DNA of 7,885 nt from an uncultured Lachnospiraceae bacterium (GCA_946630645.1 CAMOZD010000044.1:1-7885), one strand, 5' to 3'; counted from the first letter of the stretch, positions 1 through 7,412 are shown. A program made the numbers and translations. Notes: generated by a model not told the origin, from the letters alone.

Positions 1-264
1 ATAGATCGAGCTGTCACCGTGGGGATGGTATTTACCCATGGTGTCACCGACGATACGGGCACATTTCCTATGGGGCTTGTCCGGTCCGTTATTCAGTTCA
101 ATCATGGAATACAGGATTCTTCTCTGTACCGGCTTCAAACCGTCTCTCACATCAGGAAGAGCGCGGGAGGCGATAACACTCATGGCATAATCGATATAGG
201 AAGTCTCCATAGTATTCTTCAAGTCAACTTCATTAATTTTGTCAAAAATATTACTATCGTCCAT
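1..264 (-). CDS. gyrA: DNA gyrase subunit A, N-terminal part (partial)
   Basis: This is the first 88 codons of the gyrase A subunit, the DNA-breaking and rejoining half of the A2B2 enzyme that introduces negative supercoils. The reading starts [16 protein letters not shown] and contains the conserved [21 protein letters not shown] and [10 protein letters not shown] blocks, ending in [12 protein letters not shown] at the window edge. The catalytic tyrosine (about residue 122 in the family) lies outside. Serine 85 corresponds to E. coli Ser83 of the quinolone-resistance region and is the usual susceptible-type residue; the position matching Asp87 is just off the window. The ATG at 264 is preceded by GGGAG (271-275, spacing 6). 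The gene follows gyrB by 32 bp, so the two probably share a transcript. Confidence 0.97.
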   Translation of the reverse strand, partial: MDDSNIFDKINEVDLKNTMETSYIDYAMSVIASRALPDVRDGLKPVQRRILYSMIELNNGPDKPHRKCARIVGDTMGKYHPHGDSSIY

Positions 265-296
265 TCTTATCTCCCGTGTGCTGCTGTTGCCAGAAA

Positions 297-2264
<1,968 letters not shown>

Positions 2265-2303
2265 TCATTATTCATTAGTTATTAAATATTTATTATCAAT
2301 AAT

Positions 2304-2339
2304 ATTATAAGTTTTAATTCATTGTTATTATTATGTCAA
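2304..2339 (-). promoter_or_regulatory. Candidate gyrBA promoter
   Basis: In the AT-rich gap between recF and gyrB the minus strand has a perfect TTGACA (2334-2339). A 17-nt spacer leads to TAAAAC (2311-2316, 4 of 6 to the -10 consensus), and a perfect TATAAT (2304-2309) lies a few bases further on but 24 nt from the -35. Either combination would give a leader of about 70 nt before gyrB. The -35 is convincing; the choice of -10 is not settled. The whole gap is AT-rich, so a chance match is possible. Confidence 0.45.
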
Positions 2340-2371
2340 TATAATAAAATATTATCCCAATACGTTAGATG

Positions 2372-2400
2372 ACCGCATCAATCCATTTGGAAAATGCGGT
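2372..2400. repeat. Inverted repeat in the recF-gyrB gap
   Basis: ACCGCAT (2372-2378) is repeated inverted as ATGCGGT (2394-2400) with 15 nt between; the loop itself holds TCCATTTGGA. It is the only GC-containing element in an otherwise AT-rich gap of 252 bp. On the recF-gyrB strand no T-run follows, so it is not a standard intrinsic terminator. It could be an RNA structure or an operator upstream of the gyrB promoter; the function is unknown. Confidence 0.45.
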
Positions 2401-2480
2401 ACATCCATAACATTTCATCAAATTATTATAACACATTTGAGGAAAAATTCCTACATAATATACGGAAATTAAATAAATTT

Positions 2481-3560
2481 CTATATTTTTACATTTCCAT
2501 TGACTACATGGAAAACTTTATCCATATTAATCCGGCTGCTGACCAGGTCCTCCAGTCCTGTGCAGGATATCATGGTCTGTATATCCCTGATGCTCTCAAG
2601 CAGCCAGGCCTGCCGGTGACCGTCCAGCTCCGAGAGAACATCATCCAGAATAAGCACCGGTTTATCCCCGGTCTCCTCCTCGATCATCCTGATCTCAGAC
2701 AGTTTTAAAGACAGGGCTGCCGTCCTCTGCTGGCCCTGGGATCCGAACCTTCTAAGATCTATGTCATTGGACAGGAATACCAGGTCGTCCCTGTGGGGGC
2801 CGGCAGATGTGGTTCCCGTCGCTATATCCCGCTCTCTCCTCTCACGGATCATATGTTCCAGATCCTCAGCTCCTGTATTCTTCTCATAGATAATCTTGAC
2901 AGATTCCTTCTGACCGGTCAGCCGGCCATGAATCTCCCTCATCATATGATCAAGTTCCCTGACAAAGGCCTCTCTTTTCCCGATAATAATCCTCCCGCTT
3001 TCCACCAGCTGGGAATCCCATCCGTCAAGGGTATCCTTCAAAGCGGGAAAACGGAAAATCTGCTTGAGAAGGTTGTTACGCTCGGAAAGGATCTTATTGT
3101 ACCTGGCCAGATGGGTCAGATATACCTTGTCTAACTGGCTCATCTCCATATCCAGAAATCTTCGCCTGCCCGAAGGTCCCTCTTTTATAATGGACAGGTC
3201 TTCCGGCGAAAAAAATACGATGTGCATATAACCCAGGAGATCACCAGACCTCTTAAGGGGCACGGAATCCACAGCGATTCCTTTTGATTTTCTCTTTTTC
3301 AGGTGGACATCCAGCCGGTGGGACAGGTCATTCTTACGGAAATTCAGCCGTATATGGGCCTCCTCCTCCCCAAAGCGAATCAGCTCCCTGTCCTTGCTGC
3401 CCCGGTGGGACCGGGAAGTGCCGCAGAGATAGATACTCTCAAGAAGATTGGTCTTGCCCTGGGCATTATCCCCGTAAAAAATGTTGACTCCGGGAGAAAA
3501 ATCCACCCTGGCCGATTCAATATTCCTGTAATTATTTAATTCTATTGATTCGACATACAT
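2481..3560 (-). CDS. recF: RecF, DNA gap-repair ATPase
   Basis: This SMC-like ABC ATPase binds single-strand/double-strand junctions and, with RecO and RecR, loads RecA at gaps and stalled forks. It is 359 aa, a normal family length. Visible motifs are the N-terminal YVESIELNNYRN, Walker A GDNAQGKTN (30-38), FFSPEDL (116-122), SAGPHRDD (252-259), the ABC signature GSQGQQRT (273-280) and Walker B VLILDDVLSELD (302-313). I chose the ATG at 3560 over the ATG at 3590 because AGAGGG (3569-3574) sits 8 nt before it and the family normally begins M-x-(I/V)-x-x-(I/L)-x-L-x-N-(F/Y)-R-N. The gene lies 214 bp downstream of the S4 gene, separated from it by a tandem repeat array. It is followed by 252 bp before gyrB, so it need not share the gyrBA transcript. 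Confidence 0.96.
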   Translation of the reverse strand: MYVESIELNNYRNIESARVDFSPGVNIFYGDNAQGKTNLLESIYLCGTSRSHRGSKDRELIRFGEEEAHIRLNFRKNDLSHRLDVHLKKRKSKGIAVDSVPLKRSGDLLGYMHIVFFSPEDLSIIKEGPSGRRRFLDMEMSQLDKVYLTHLARYNKILSERNNLLKQIFRFPALKDTLDGWDSQLVESGRIIIGKREAFVRELDHMMREIHGRLTGQKESVKIIYEKNTGAEDLEHMIRERRERDIATGTTSAGPHRDDLVFLSNDIDLRRFGSQGQQRTAALSLKLSEIRMIEEETGDKPVLILDDVLSELDGHRQAWLLESIRDIQTMISCTGLEDLVSSRINMDKVFHVVNGNVKI

Positions 3561-3615
3561 GAAGCTTTCCCTCTGCTGATTGCCACACATAAGATTTCTT
3601 TTTATTATCAGGAGA

Positions 3616-3755
3616 TTATAAACTTACCCTGCTTGTCAGACACTCATAAATTTATTCTGTTTGTCGGGCACTCATAAACTTATTCTGCTTATTGGGCACT
3701 CATAAATTTACCTTGCTTGTCGGGCACCCATAAACTTACTCTGCCTGTCGGGCAC
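3616..3755. repeat. Five imperfect 28-bp tandem repeats upstream of recF
   Basis: Five head-to-tail units of exactly 28 bp lie at 3616-3643, 3644-3671, 3672-3699, 3700-3727 and 3728-3755, and a sixth unit begins with TCAT at 3756. On the plus strand each unit runs TCATAAA(C/T)TTA then a pyrimidine-rich core then TGTCGGGCAC. The differences are mostly C/T transitions on this strand. There are no spacers, so this is not a CRISPR array. The 28-bp period is not a multiple of three, so it is not a repetitive protein. The array fills most of the S4-recF gap, ending 19 bp after the S4 stop codon and starting 55 bp before the recF start. Its function is unknown; it could have grown by replication slippage. 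Confidence 0.9.
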
Positions 3756-3774
3756 TCATCAGGTATTCCCAGGC

Positions 3775-3990
3775 TTAAAGGGAACCGACAACCTTTACCT
3801 GATTCCCGTCATATTCTATAACAGCTCCGTCATAGAGCTTCTTTCCCCTTCTTGTTTCAACTTCTCCATCCACCAGGACCAGGCCATCCTGAATCACCAT
3901 CTTTGCATCCACTCCTGAGGAAACCAGACCGGCTGCCTTCAAGGCCTGTCCTAATTTGATATATTCATCTTTTAATTTAAGCTCTGTCAT
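3775..3990 (-). CDS. yaaA: S4-domain RNA-binding protein, YaaA family
   Basis: This 71-aa protein consists of essentially one S4 RNA-binding fold: KLGQALKAAGLVSSGVDAKMVIQDG followed by LVLVDGEVETRRGKKLYDGAVIEYDG. The family lies between dnaN and recF in many Firmicutes and corresponds to Bacillus subtilis YaaA, which has been linked to large ribosomal subunit assembly. It is unrelated to the E. coli peroxide-stress protein also called YaaA. The ATG at 3990 is preceded by GGGAGG (3998-4003, spacing 7). It lies 72 bp downstream of dnaN with no terminator visible between, so it is probably transcribed with dnaN. The family assignment rests on the motif, length and position; the precise RNA target is not visible. 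Confidence 0.92.
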   Translation of the reverse strand: MTELKLKDEYIKLGQALKAAGLVSSGVDAKMVIQDGLVLVDGEVETRRGKKLYDGAVIEYDGNQVKVVGSL

Positions 3991-4062
3991 CCTGAGACCT
4001 CCCTGCTCTCTTCTCTCCTGCCGGCCCGGTCAGGGACCCGCAGCTTCTTTTACATTACCAGC

Positions 4063-5175
4063 TCAATAACCACTGTTATTCACATTGATGGGAAGAATCA
4101 GATAAAGATATTTCTCTTCCTCATCACGGATGATACAGGGAGCTATGGAATTAATCATGTATAAGGTAACCTCTTCTTCATCAATAACCCGAAGGGCATC
4201 CACGAAAAAGCGGGGATTAAAGCCGATCACCAGGTCTTTTCCCTCCTTGTTGACCGGAATCTGGTCATTGAGGGACCCGATGGGAGTGGTAATCTTAAGG
4301 CTCAATTCCTTGCTGTCAATCTGGAAGATAACCGGCTTTCTGTCAGATTCCTTCACGAAGAGGGTTGACCTGTCGAGACAGCGGAGGAGCTCCATTTTAT
4401 TGATAACCACCTTAGTCTCAAAATCACTGGAAAGCATCTGACTGATGTTGTAGAATTTACCCTCCAGTAACCGGGATACCACCCGGGTAGTATCAAATTC
4501 AAAAAGAATATGTTTGTCGGTAATATACAGGTTAATCAGGTCTTTGGCCTCTCCCGGGAGAATCTTGGAGATCTCCTGGAGAGTCTTGCCGGGCACGATA
4601 ACTTCCTGGGCAGGATACTCTTCTGCCAGCTCTACATTTCTGACAGCAATTCTGTGTCCGTCAAGAGAGGTAACCGTAAGCTTCTTACCGTCAATCTTAA
4701 AATGCTCACCGGTCATCAGTTTATTATTTTCATTGTCAGAAACGGAAAAGATGGTCTGTCTGACTACTTCCTTTAAGTCAAACTGGGACATGACAATCCT
4801 GTTGTTTTTCTCAATCTCCGGCAGCCGGGTAAAATCATCACCCTTTTTTCCCATAATACTGAAGTGGACTTTCTCACAGTCGATATCTGTCTTACCATGT
4901 TCTTCCGTGACGATGGAGACCTCCTGGTCCGGCAGTCTCTTGATCATCTCAGAGAAAAGTCTGGCCTCTAAGGCAATCTTTCCTGGTTCGATAATGCTTC
5001 CGTCAATAATAGTCTCAATTCCAAGCTCTGTATCATTGGCAGTAAGTCTGATATTGTTGTTATAGGCTTCTATAAGGATACACTGGAGAATCTCCATGGT
5101 CGTTTTGGAGGAAACTGCCTTGGAGACCGTGTTGATTCCCTGAAGAAGCTCGCCTTTATCACATAGTATCTTCAT
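4063..5175 (-). CDS. dnaN: DNA polymerase III beta subunit (sliding clamp)
   Basis: This is the ring-shaped processivity clamp, a homodimer that encircles DNA and tethers polymerase III and many repair factors. At 370 aa it has the usual length for three clamp domains (about 1-125, 126-250 and 251-370). Family blocks include MGKKGDDFTRLPEI (108-121), LTVTSLDGHRIAVR (166-179) and SRLLEGKFYNI (234-244), and it ends YLILPINVNNSGY, the usual LILP(I/V) tail region with a short extension. The ATG at 5175 is preceded by AAAGGAG (5188-5194) at an unusually long 12-nt spacing; the spacer contains a DnaA box. It lies 416 bp downstream of dnaA across the origin unwinding region. I found no convincing promoter of its own. 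Confidence 0.97.
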   Translation of the reverse strand: MKILCDKGELLQGINTVSKAVSSKTTMEILQCILIEAYNNNIRLTANDTELGIETIIDGSIIEPGKIALEARLFSEMIKRLPDQEVSIVTEEHGKTDIDCEKVHFSIMGKKGDDFTRLPEIEKNNRIVMSQFDLKEVVRQTIFSVSDNENNKLMTGEHFKIDGKKLTVTSLDGHRIAVRNVELAEEYPAQEVIVPGKTLQEISKILPGEAKDLINLYITDKHILFEFDTTRVVSRLLEGKFYNISQMLSSDFETKVVINKMELLRCLDRSTLFVKESDRKPVIFQIDSKELSLKITTPIGSLNDQIPVNKEGKDLVIGFNPRFFVDALRVIDEEEVTLYMINSIAPCIIRDEEEKYLYLILPINVNNSGY

Positions 5176-5178
5176 GCT

Positions 5179-5187
5179 TGTGTATAA
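5179..5187 (-). promoter_or_regulatory. DnaA box between the dnaN Shine-Dalgarno and start codon
   Basis: The minus strand reads TTATACACA, which fits the TTATNCACA DnaA box. It exactly fills the space after AAAGGAG (5188-5194) and ends 3 nt before the dnaN ATG. DnaA bound here would sit on the dnaN leader next to the unwinding element. The box could also be a chance match. Confidence 0.5.
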
Positions 5188-5198
5188 CTCCTTTCCGC

Positions 5199-5230
5199 TG
5201 CAAAAATATATATAAATAATAGATGATTTC
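5199..5230. other. AT-rich DNA unwinding element
   Basis: A nearly pure A/T stretch (CAAAAATATATATAAATAAT at 5201-5220, then AGATGATTTC) lies between the DnaA-trio run and the dnaN ribosome site. Its position next to the trios and its composition fit the strand-opening element where the helicase is loaded. This is inferred by analogy with the Bacillus subtilis origin. Confidence 0.75.
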
Positions 5231-5231
5231 G

Positions 5232-5268
5232 TAGTAGTAGTAGTAGGGGCTGTGAATTCTGTGGAAAA
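5232..5268 (-). other. Basal unwinding system: DnaA-trios and paired DnaA boxes
   Basis: On the dnaA-sense (minus) strand the order is box TTTTCCACA (5260-5268), immediately abutting box GAATTCACA (5251-5259), a GCCCC spacer (5246-5250), then five CTA/TAC triplets. On the plus strand the triplets read TAG five times without interruption (5232-5246). This is the arrangement described in Bacillus subtilis as DnaA boxes 6 and 7, a GC-rich spacer and DnaA-trios (3'-GAT-5' repeats). There the trios guide a DnaA filament onto one strand to open the origin. The order, strand and distance to dnaN all agree. Confidence 0.85.
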
Positions 5269-5322
5269 GTCTTACGAGCTACTGATCAAGCCGAAAAATG
5301 GCTTTAACAAGTATATGGAAAA

Positions 5323-5351
5323 CCCTGTGGAAAACTATATTTTTTCCAGGG
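5323..5351. repeat. Hairpin overlapping a DnaA box
   Basis: CCCTG (5323-5327) and GAAAA (5330-5334) pair with TTTTC (5342-5346) and CAGGG (5347-5351). This gives a 10-bp stem with a TG bulge and a 7-nt loop. The left arm contains the DnaA box TGTGGAAAA (5326-5334), and the right arm ends 3 bp before a consensus box on the opposite strand. It may simply reflect imperfectly opposed DnaA-box-like sequences. Confidence 0.4.
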
Positions 5352-5430
5352 CTTTATCCACAGGATAATATTTCCAATTATCTTTCCACAGGATATCCAC
5401 CCTGTATTTTGGAAAAAATGTGGATAAAAT

Positions 5431-5485
5431 AAACAAGGTTTCTTCCTATTATAATACTGGTAAATAAATAGCAGAAACCTTGTTT
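5431..5485. terminator. Long inverted repeat in oriC, possible bidirectional terminator
   Basis: AAACAAGGTTTCT (5431-5443) is perfectly inverted as AGAAACCTTGTTT (5473-5485). Inside it CTATT (5446-5450) pairs with AATAG (5467-5471) after a small bulge, giving about 18 bp of stem and a 16-nt loop. T-rich sequence follows on both strands (GCTTTTGATTT on plus, ATTTTAT on minus), but there is no clean T-run. It lies about 100 bp after the dnaA stop, beside the box at 5419-5427. It may end dnaA transcripts before the unwinding region or act as a structural element of the origin. The structure is certain; the role is not. Confidence 0.5.
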
Positions 5486-5591
5486 GCTTTTGATTTGGGA
5501 ATCTCCCCTGATTACGGGAAGTAGATCCGGCTGGCTGCCATGCAGGTCTGCCTCTCCTCTTTTCCACAGTCTTGATGAGGATATTCTGCCG

Positions 5592-6926
5592 TCAGGAGGA
5601 AGGGTTAAGCTTCCTTATAATAATATCTATGTTATTGCGGAGAATCTCATCGTGGTCTATGGAATTGGTAATCTTTTCAGCCCCGTGCATAATGGTGGTA
5701 TGGTCCCGGTCTCCCAGCATCTTTCCTATGCTCTGCAGGGAGGAATTGGTATACTTGCGGACCAGGTACATACAGATCTGACGGGGAGTATTAATCTCCT
5801 TGTTCTTCTTTTTGGAGACAATGTCAGACACAGAGATATTATAGTGCTCTGAGACGATATCCATAATCAGCTGGGGTGTGATATCTTTTTGGTTATCGAT
5901 AGTGTCCTTTAAGGCCTTCTCTGCCAGCTCCAGGGTGATGGGCTTATTCTCCAGGGTGGAAAAGACACAGATTTTGTTGAGGGCACCTTCCAGTTCTCTG
6001 ATATTGGAGTTAATATTGTTGGCGACATACTCCATAACCTCTCCCGGGATATCTATGCGGTCAAGCTCTGCCCTCTTATTTAAGATGGCCATCTTGGTCT
6101 CATAGTCAGGAGGCTGGATATCTGCCGTGATACCCCATTCAAAACGGGACCTGAGCCTCTCTTCTAATGTAGCAATCTCCCTGGGATGCTTGTCGGAGGA
6201 TATGACAATCTGCTTCTTGGCTTCATGAAGTTCGTTGAAGGTGTGGAAAAATTCTTCCTGGGTACTTTCCTTGCCGATGATAAACTGGATATCATCAATA
6301 AGAAGAACATCGATATTCCTGTACTTGTCACGGAACTCCTTGTTTTTGTCATGCTTGAGGGAATCAATCAGCTCATTGGTGAACTTCTCTGAAGTGACAT
6401 AGAGAACCCGGAGGTCCGGCCTGTTATTGATGATATGGTGGGCGATGGAATGCATCAGATGGGTCTTGCCAAGACCTGCCCCACCGTATAGAAATAAGGG
6501 ATTATAGGATCCGCCAGGTGATTCCGCCACTGCCACGGAAACGGCGTGGGCCATCTTGTTGGTAGGTCCTACCACAAAGCTGTCAAAGGTATAGCGGGGA
6601 TTCAGGTTGCTGATCGATTCAGATGTGGGCTGGGAAGGTCTCGCTGCCACAGGGGCAGATACATCCATAGTATCCGTAAACTGGATCTTCACCTGCTTGC
6701 CCGTTATCTGTTCGATAGCCATGGCAAGATAAATGTCATAGTATTTGTGCTTTATAAATTCTATTCCGCGGGCTCCTCTTTCCATATAAAAGGTAACGGT
6801 ATCCCCTTCTACCTTCTGTACCTTGAGTGGCTTGATCCAGGTAGATACGGCCACCGAGGTGATCTCATGGTCTTTGATCAGACTGTTGAGGATATCCTGC
6901 CAGCGGGATTCAATGAGTTTCTTCAT
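5592..6926 (-). CDS. dnaA: Chromosomal replication initiator DnaA
   Basis: This AAA+ protein binds DnaA boxes, opens the origin and recruits the helicase; it also commonly represses its own gene. It is 444 aa, close to Bacillus DnaA. Domain I (1-85) begins MKKLIESRWQDILNSL, and a short linker (about 86-108) is followed by NPRYTFDSFVVG. The AAA+ domain shows Walker A GGAGLGKTH (148-156, Lys154), Walker B LLIDDIQF (208-215), sensor 1 ISSDKHP, the box VII arginine finger in RLRSRFEWG (Arg261) and sensor 2 NIRELEGALN (Arg310). Domain IV carries NTPRQICMYLVRK and the family signature GDRDHTTIMHG (405-415). The ATG at 6926 has GGAG 8 nt upstream. A five-codon ORF overlaps the start. Box clusters flank the gene on both sides. 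Confidence 0.98.
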   Translation of the reverse strand: MKKLIESRWQDILNSLIKDHEITSVAVSTWIKPLKVQKVEGDTVTFYMERGARGIEFIKHKYYDIYLAMAIEQITGKQVKIQFTDTMDVSAPVAARPSQPTSESISNLNPRYTFDSFVVGPTNKMAHAVSVAVAESPGGSYNPLFLYGGAGLGKTHLMHSIAHHIINNRPDLRVLYVTSEKFTNELIDSLKHDKNKEFRDKYRNIDVLLIDDIQFIIGKESTQEEFFHTFNELHEAKKQIVISSDKHPREIATLEERLRSRFEWGITADIQPPDYETKMAILNKRAELDRIDIPGEVMEYVANNINSNIRELEGALNKICVFSTLENKPITLELAEKALKDTIDNQKDITPQLIMDIVSEHYNISVSDIVSKKKNKEINTPRQICMYLVRKYTNSSLQSIGKMLGDRDHTTIMHGAEKITNSIDHDEILRNNIDIIIRKLNPSS

Positions 6927-6940
6927 AGTTCCAGCTCCAT
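6923..6940 (-). CDS. Five-codon leader ORF overlapping the dnaA start (possible)
   Basis: ATG GAG CTG GAA CTA TGA (peptide MELEL) begins at 6940. Its stop TGA overlaps the dnaA ATG as ATGA. It has its own GGAG (6947-6950) with 6-nt spacing, while the GGAG inside it (6936-6939) can serve dnaA. The arrangement would allow translational coupling or compete with dnaA initiation. It is too short for coding statistics, so this may be chance. Confidence 0.3.
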   Translation of the reverse strand: MELEL

Positions 6941-6972
6941 TCTAATCTCCGGAAATATTGTCGTACTTTATA

Positions 6973-7001
6973 AGTTTATAACAGAACGGCTCTTTTTTCA
7001 A
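6973..7001 (-). promoter_or_regulatory. Candidate dnaA promoter
   Basis: The minus strand has TTGAAA (6996-7001, 5 of 6 to the -35). At 17 nt it is followed by TAAACT (6973-6978), or at 15 nt by TATAAA (6975-6980) preceded by TG as an extended -10. The transcript would begin about 40 nt before the dnaA ATG. The nearest full DnaA box (7054-7062) is about 50 bp upstream of the -35, so DnaA bound in the cluster could affect this promoter. Confidence 0.4.
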
Positions 7002-7159
7002 TAAATGTTAAAAAAGAATCATAAGTTGTAAGATTGAAGGTTGTTGGAATTGCTGTGGATAAACCGTGGACTGGCTGTGGATACAAACAGAAAATAACTT
7101 GTGTATATGTGGATTCAGATTTTGTGGAAAACCCGGAAAAGTTGAAAAAAAAATACAGT

Positions 7160-7177
7160 TATCCACATATGTGGATA
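7160..7177. repeat. 18-bp palindrome of two opposed DnaA boxes
   Basis: TATCCACATATGTGGATA is a perfect palindrome. Its left half is the 3' part of a consensus plus-strand box (7159-7167) and its right half is a one-mismatch minus-strand box (7170-7178), two bases apart. The opposed DnaA sites are head to head in the centre of the upstream cluster. Confidence 0.85.
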
Positions 7178-7206
7178 GCTAATGTGGATTTGTACACACA
7201 AAAAAT

Positions 7207-7252
7207 TTAAGAAAAAAGCCGAAAAACAGGGAATATACAGTTTTTTTCTTAA
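7207..7252. repeat. AT-rich inverted repeat inside the upstream origin cluster
   Basis: TTAAGAAAAAA (7207-7217) is perfectly inverted as TTTTTTCTTAA (7242-7252) with 24 nt between. G-T and C-G pairs can extend the stem inward. It separates the dnaA-proximal boxes from the rpmH-proximal boxes. It could act as a weak terminator between the divergent units, or be an easily melted or bent segment; no function is shown. Confidence 0.6.
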
Positions 7253-7383
7253 GATTAATGTTGATATATATGTACTTATGCACATATTATGCACAAAATG
7301 TGGATAAATCGTGTACTTACAGTGGATAAGCATCCTGAAGAATGTGGATAAGCTTATAAAAAGCCGATTTTAAAAAGTATTTC

Positions 7384-7412
7384 TTGACTCAGTTACCTTT
7401 TTTAAATATAAT
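7384..7412 (+). promoter_or_regulatory. rpmH promoter
   Basis: TTGACT (7384-7389), a 17-nt spacer and TATAAT (7407-7412) make a near-perfect housekeeping sigma factor promoter. Transcription would begin near 7419, giving a leader of about 74 nt before rpmH. The last DnaA box of the origin ends 32 bp upstream of the -35. Confidence 0.85.

Larger units (their letters stand above)
5179..5568. other. oriC: oriC, dnaA-dnaN part: DnaA box cluster
   Basis: The 416-bp gap between dnaA and dnaN has no gene. It holds DnaA boxes matching TTATCCACA fully at 5354-5362 (plus) and 5419-5427 (minus). The near-consensus TTTTCCACA occurs at 5260-5268 and 5326-5334 (minus) and 5560-5568 (plus), and TTATACACA at 5179-5187 (minus). 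Weak matches are GAATTCACA at 5251-5259 (minus), CTTTCCACA at 5382-5390 and ATATCCACC at 5393-5401 (plus). The full box at 5354-5362 is embedded in a longer inverted repeat, TTATCC-ACA-GGATAA (5354-5368). This matches the position of the dnaA-dnaN origin subregion in Bacillus. Replication is expected to start at the dnaN-proximal end. Confidence 0.93.
7054..7351. other. oriC: oriC, dnaA-upstream part: DnaA box cluster
   Basis: The 566-bp gap between dnaA and rpmH has no gene. Full TTATCCACA boxes lie at 7054-7062, 7299-7307 and 7343-7351 (minus) and 7159-7167 (plus). TTATGCACA lies at 7276-7284 and 7287-7295 (plus). One-mismatch or near-consensus forms lie at 7076-7084 (GTATCCACA), 7123-7131 (TTTTCCACA), 7170-7178 (CTATCCACA) and 7321-7329 (TTATCCACT), all minus, and at 7190-7198 (TTGTACACA, plus). 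Weaker sites are 7108-7116 (GAATCCACA) and 7183-7191 (AAATCCACA), both minus. The cluster corresponds to the region upstream of dnaA in Bacillus, which cooperates with the dnaA-dnaN part and serves autoregulation. Confidence 0.92.

Noticed and set aside
3549..3555. TGTCGAA (minus strand), a perfect Spo0A box at the start of recF; also a one-mismatch TGTCGTA at 6959-6965 near dnaA.
   Set aside because: A 7-bp motif inside coding sequence is expected by chance, and the one near dnaA is imperfect. No cluster as in known Spo0A-controlled origins.
3615..3643. TATAAT (3615-3620, minus strand) with CTGACA 13 nt upstream, as a recF promoter inside the last repeat.
   Set aside because: The 13-nt spacing is too short for a normal promoter, and the hexamers arise from the repeat sequence. 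Not listed as a feature.
3616..3755. CRISPR array.
   Set aside because: Units are contiguous 28-bp repeats with no unique spacers and no cas genes nearby.
5304..5567. An 87-codon minus-strand open frame in the dnaA-dnaN gap.
   Set aside because: It spans DnaA boxes and the long hairpin, has no recognisable domain, and its composition follows the repeats; it is non-coding origin sequence.
5188..5591. A dedicated dnaN promoter.
   Set aside because: I scanned the minus strand of the gap; TATAAT in the hairpin loop lacks a usable -35 and no other pair had acceptable spacing.
7115..7333. A 72-codon minus-strand open frame in the dnaA-rpmH gap.
   Set aside because: It is translated DnaA boxes and A/T tracts, with no ribosome site and no family resemblance.
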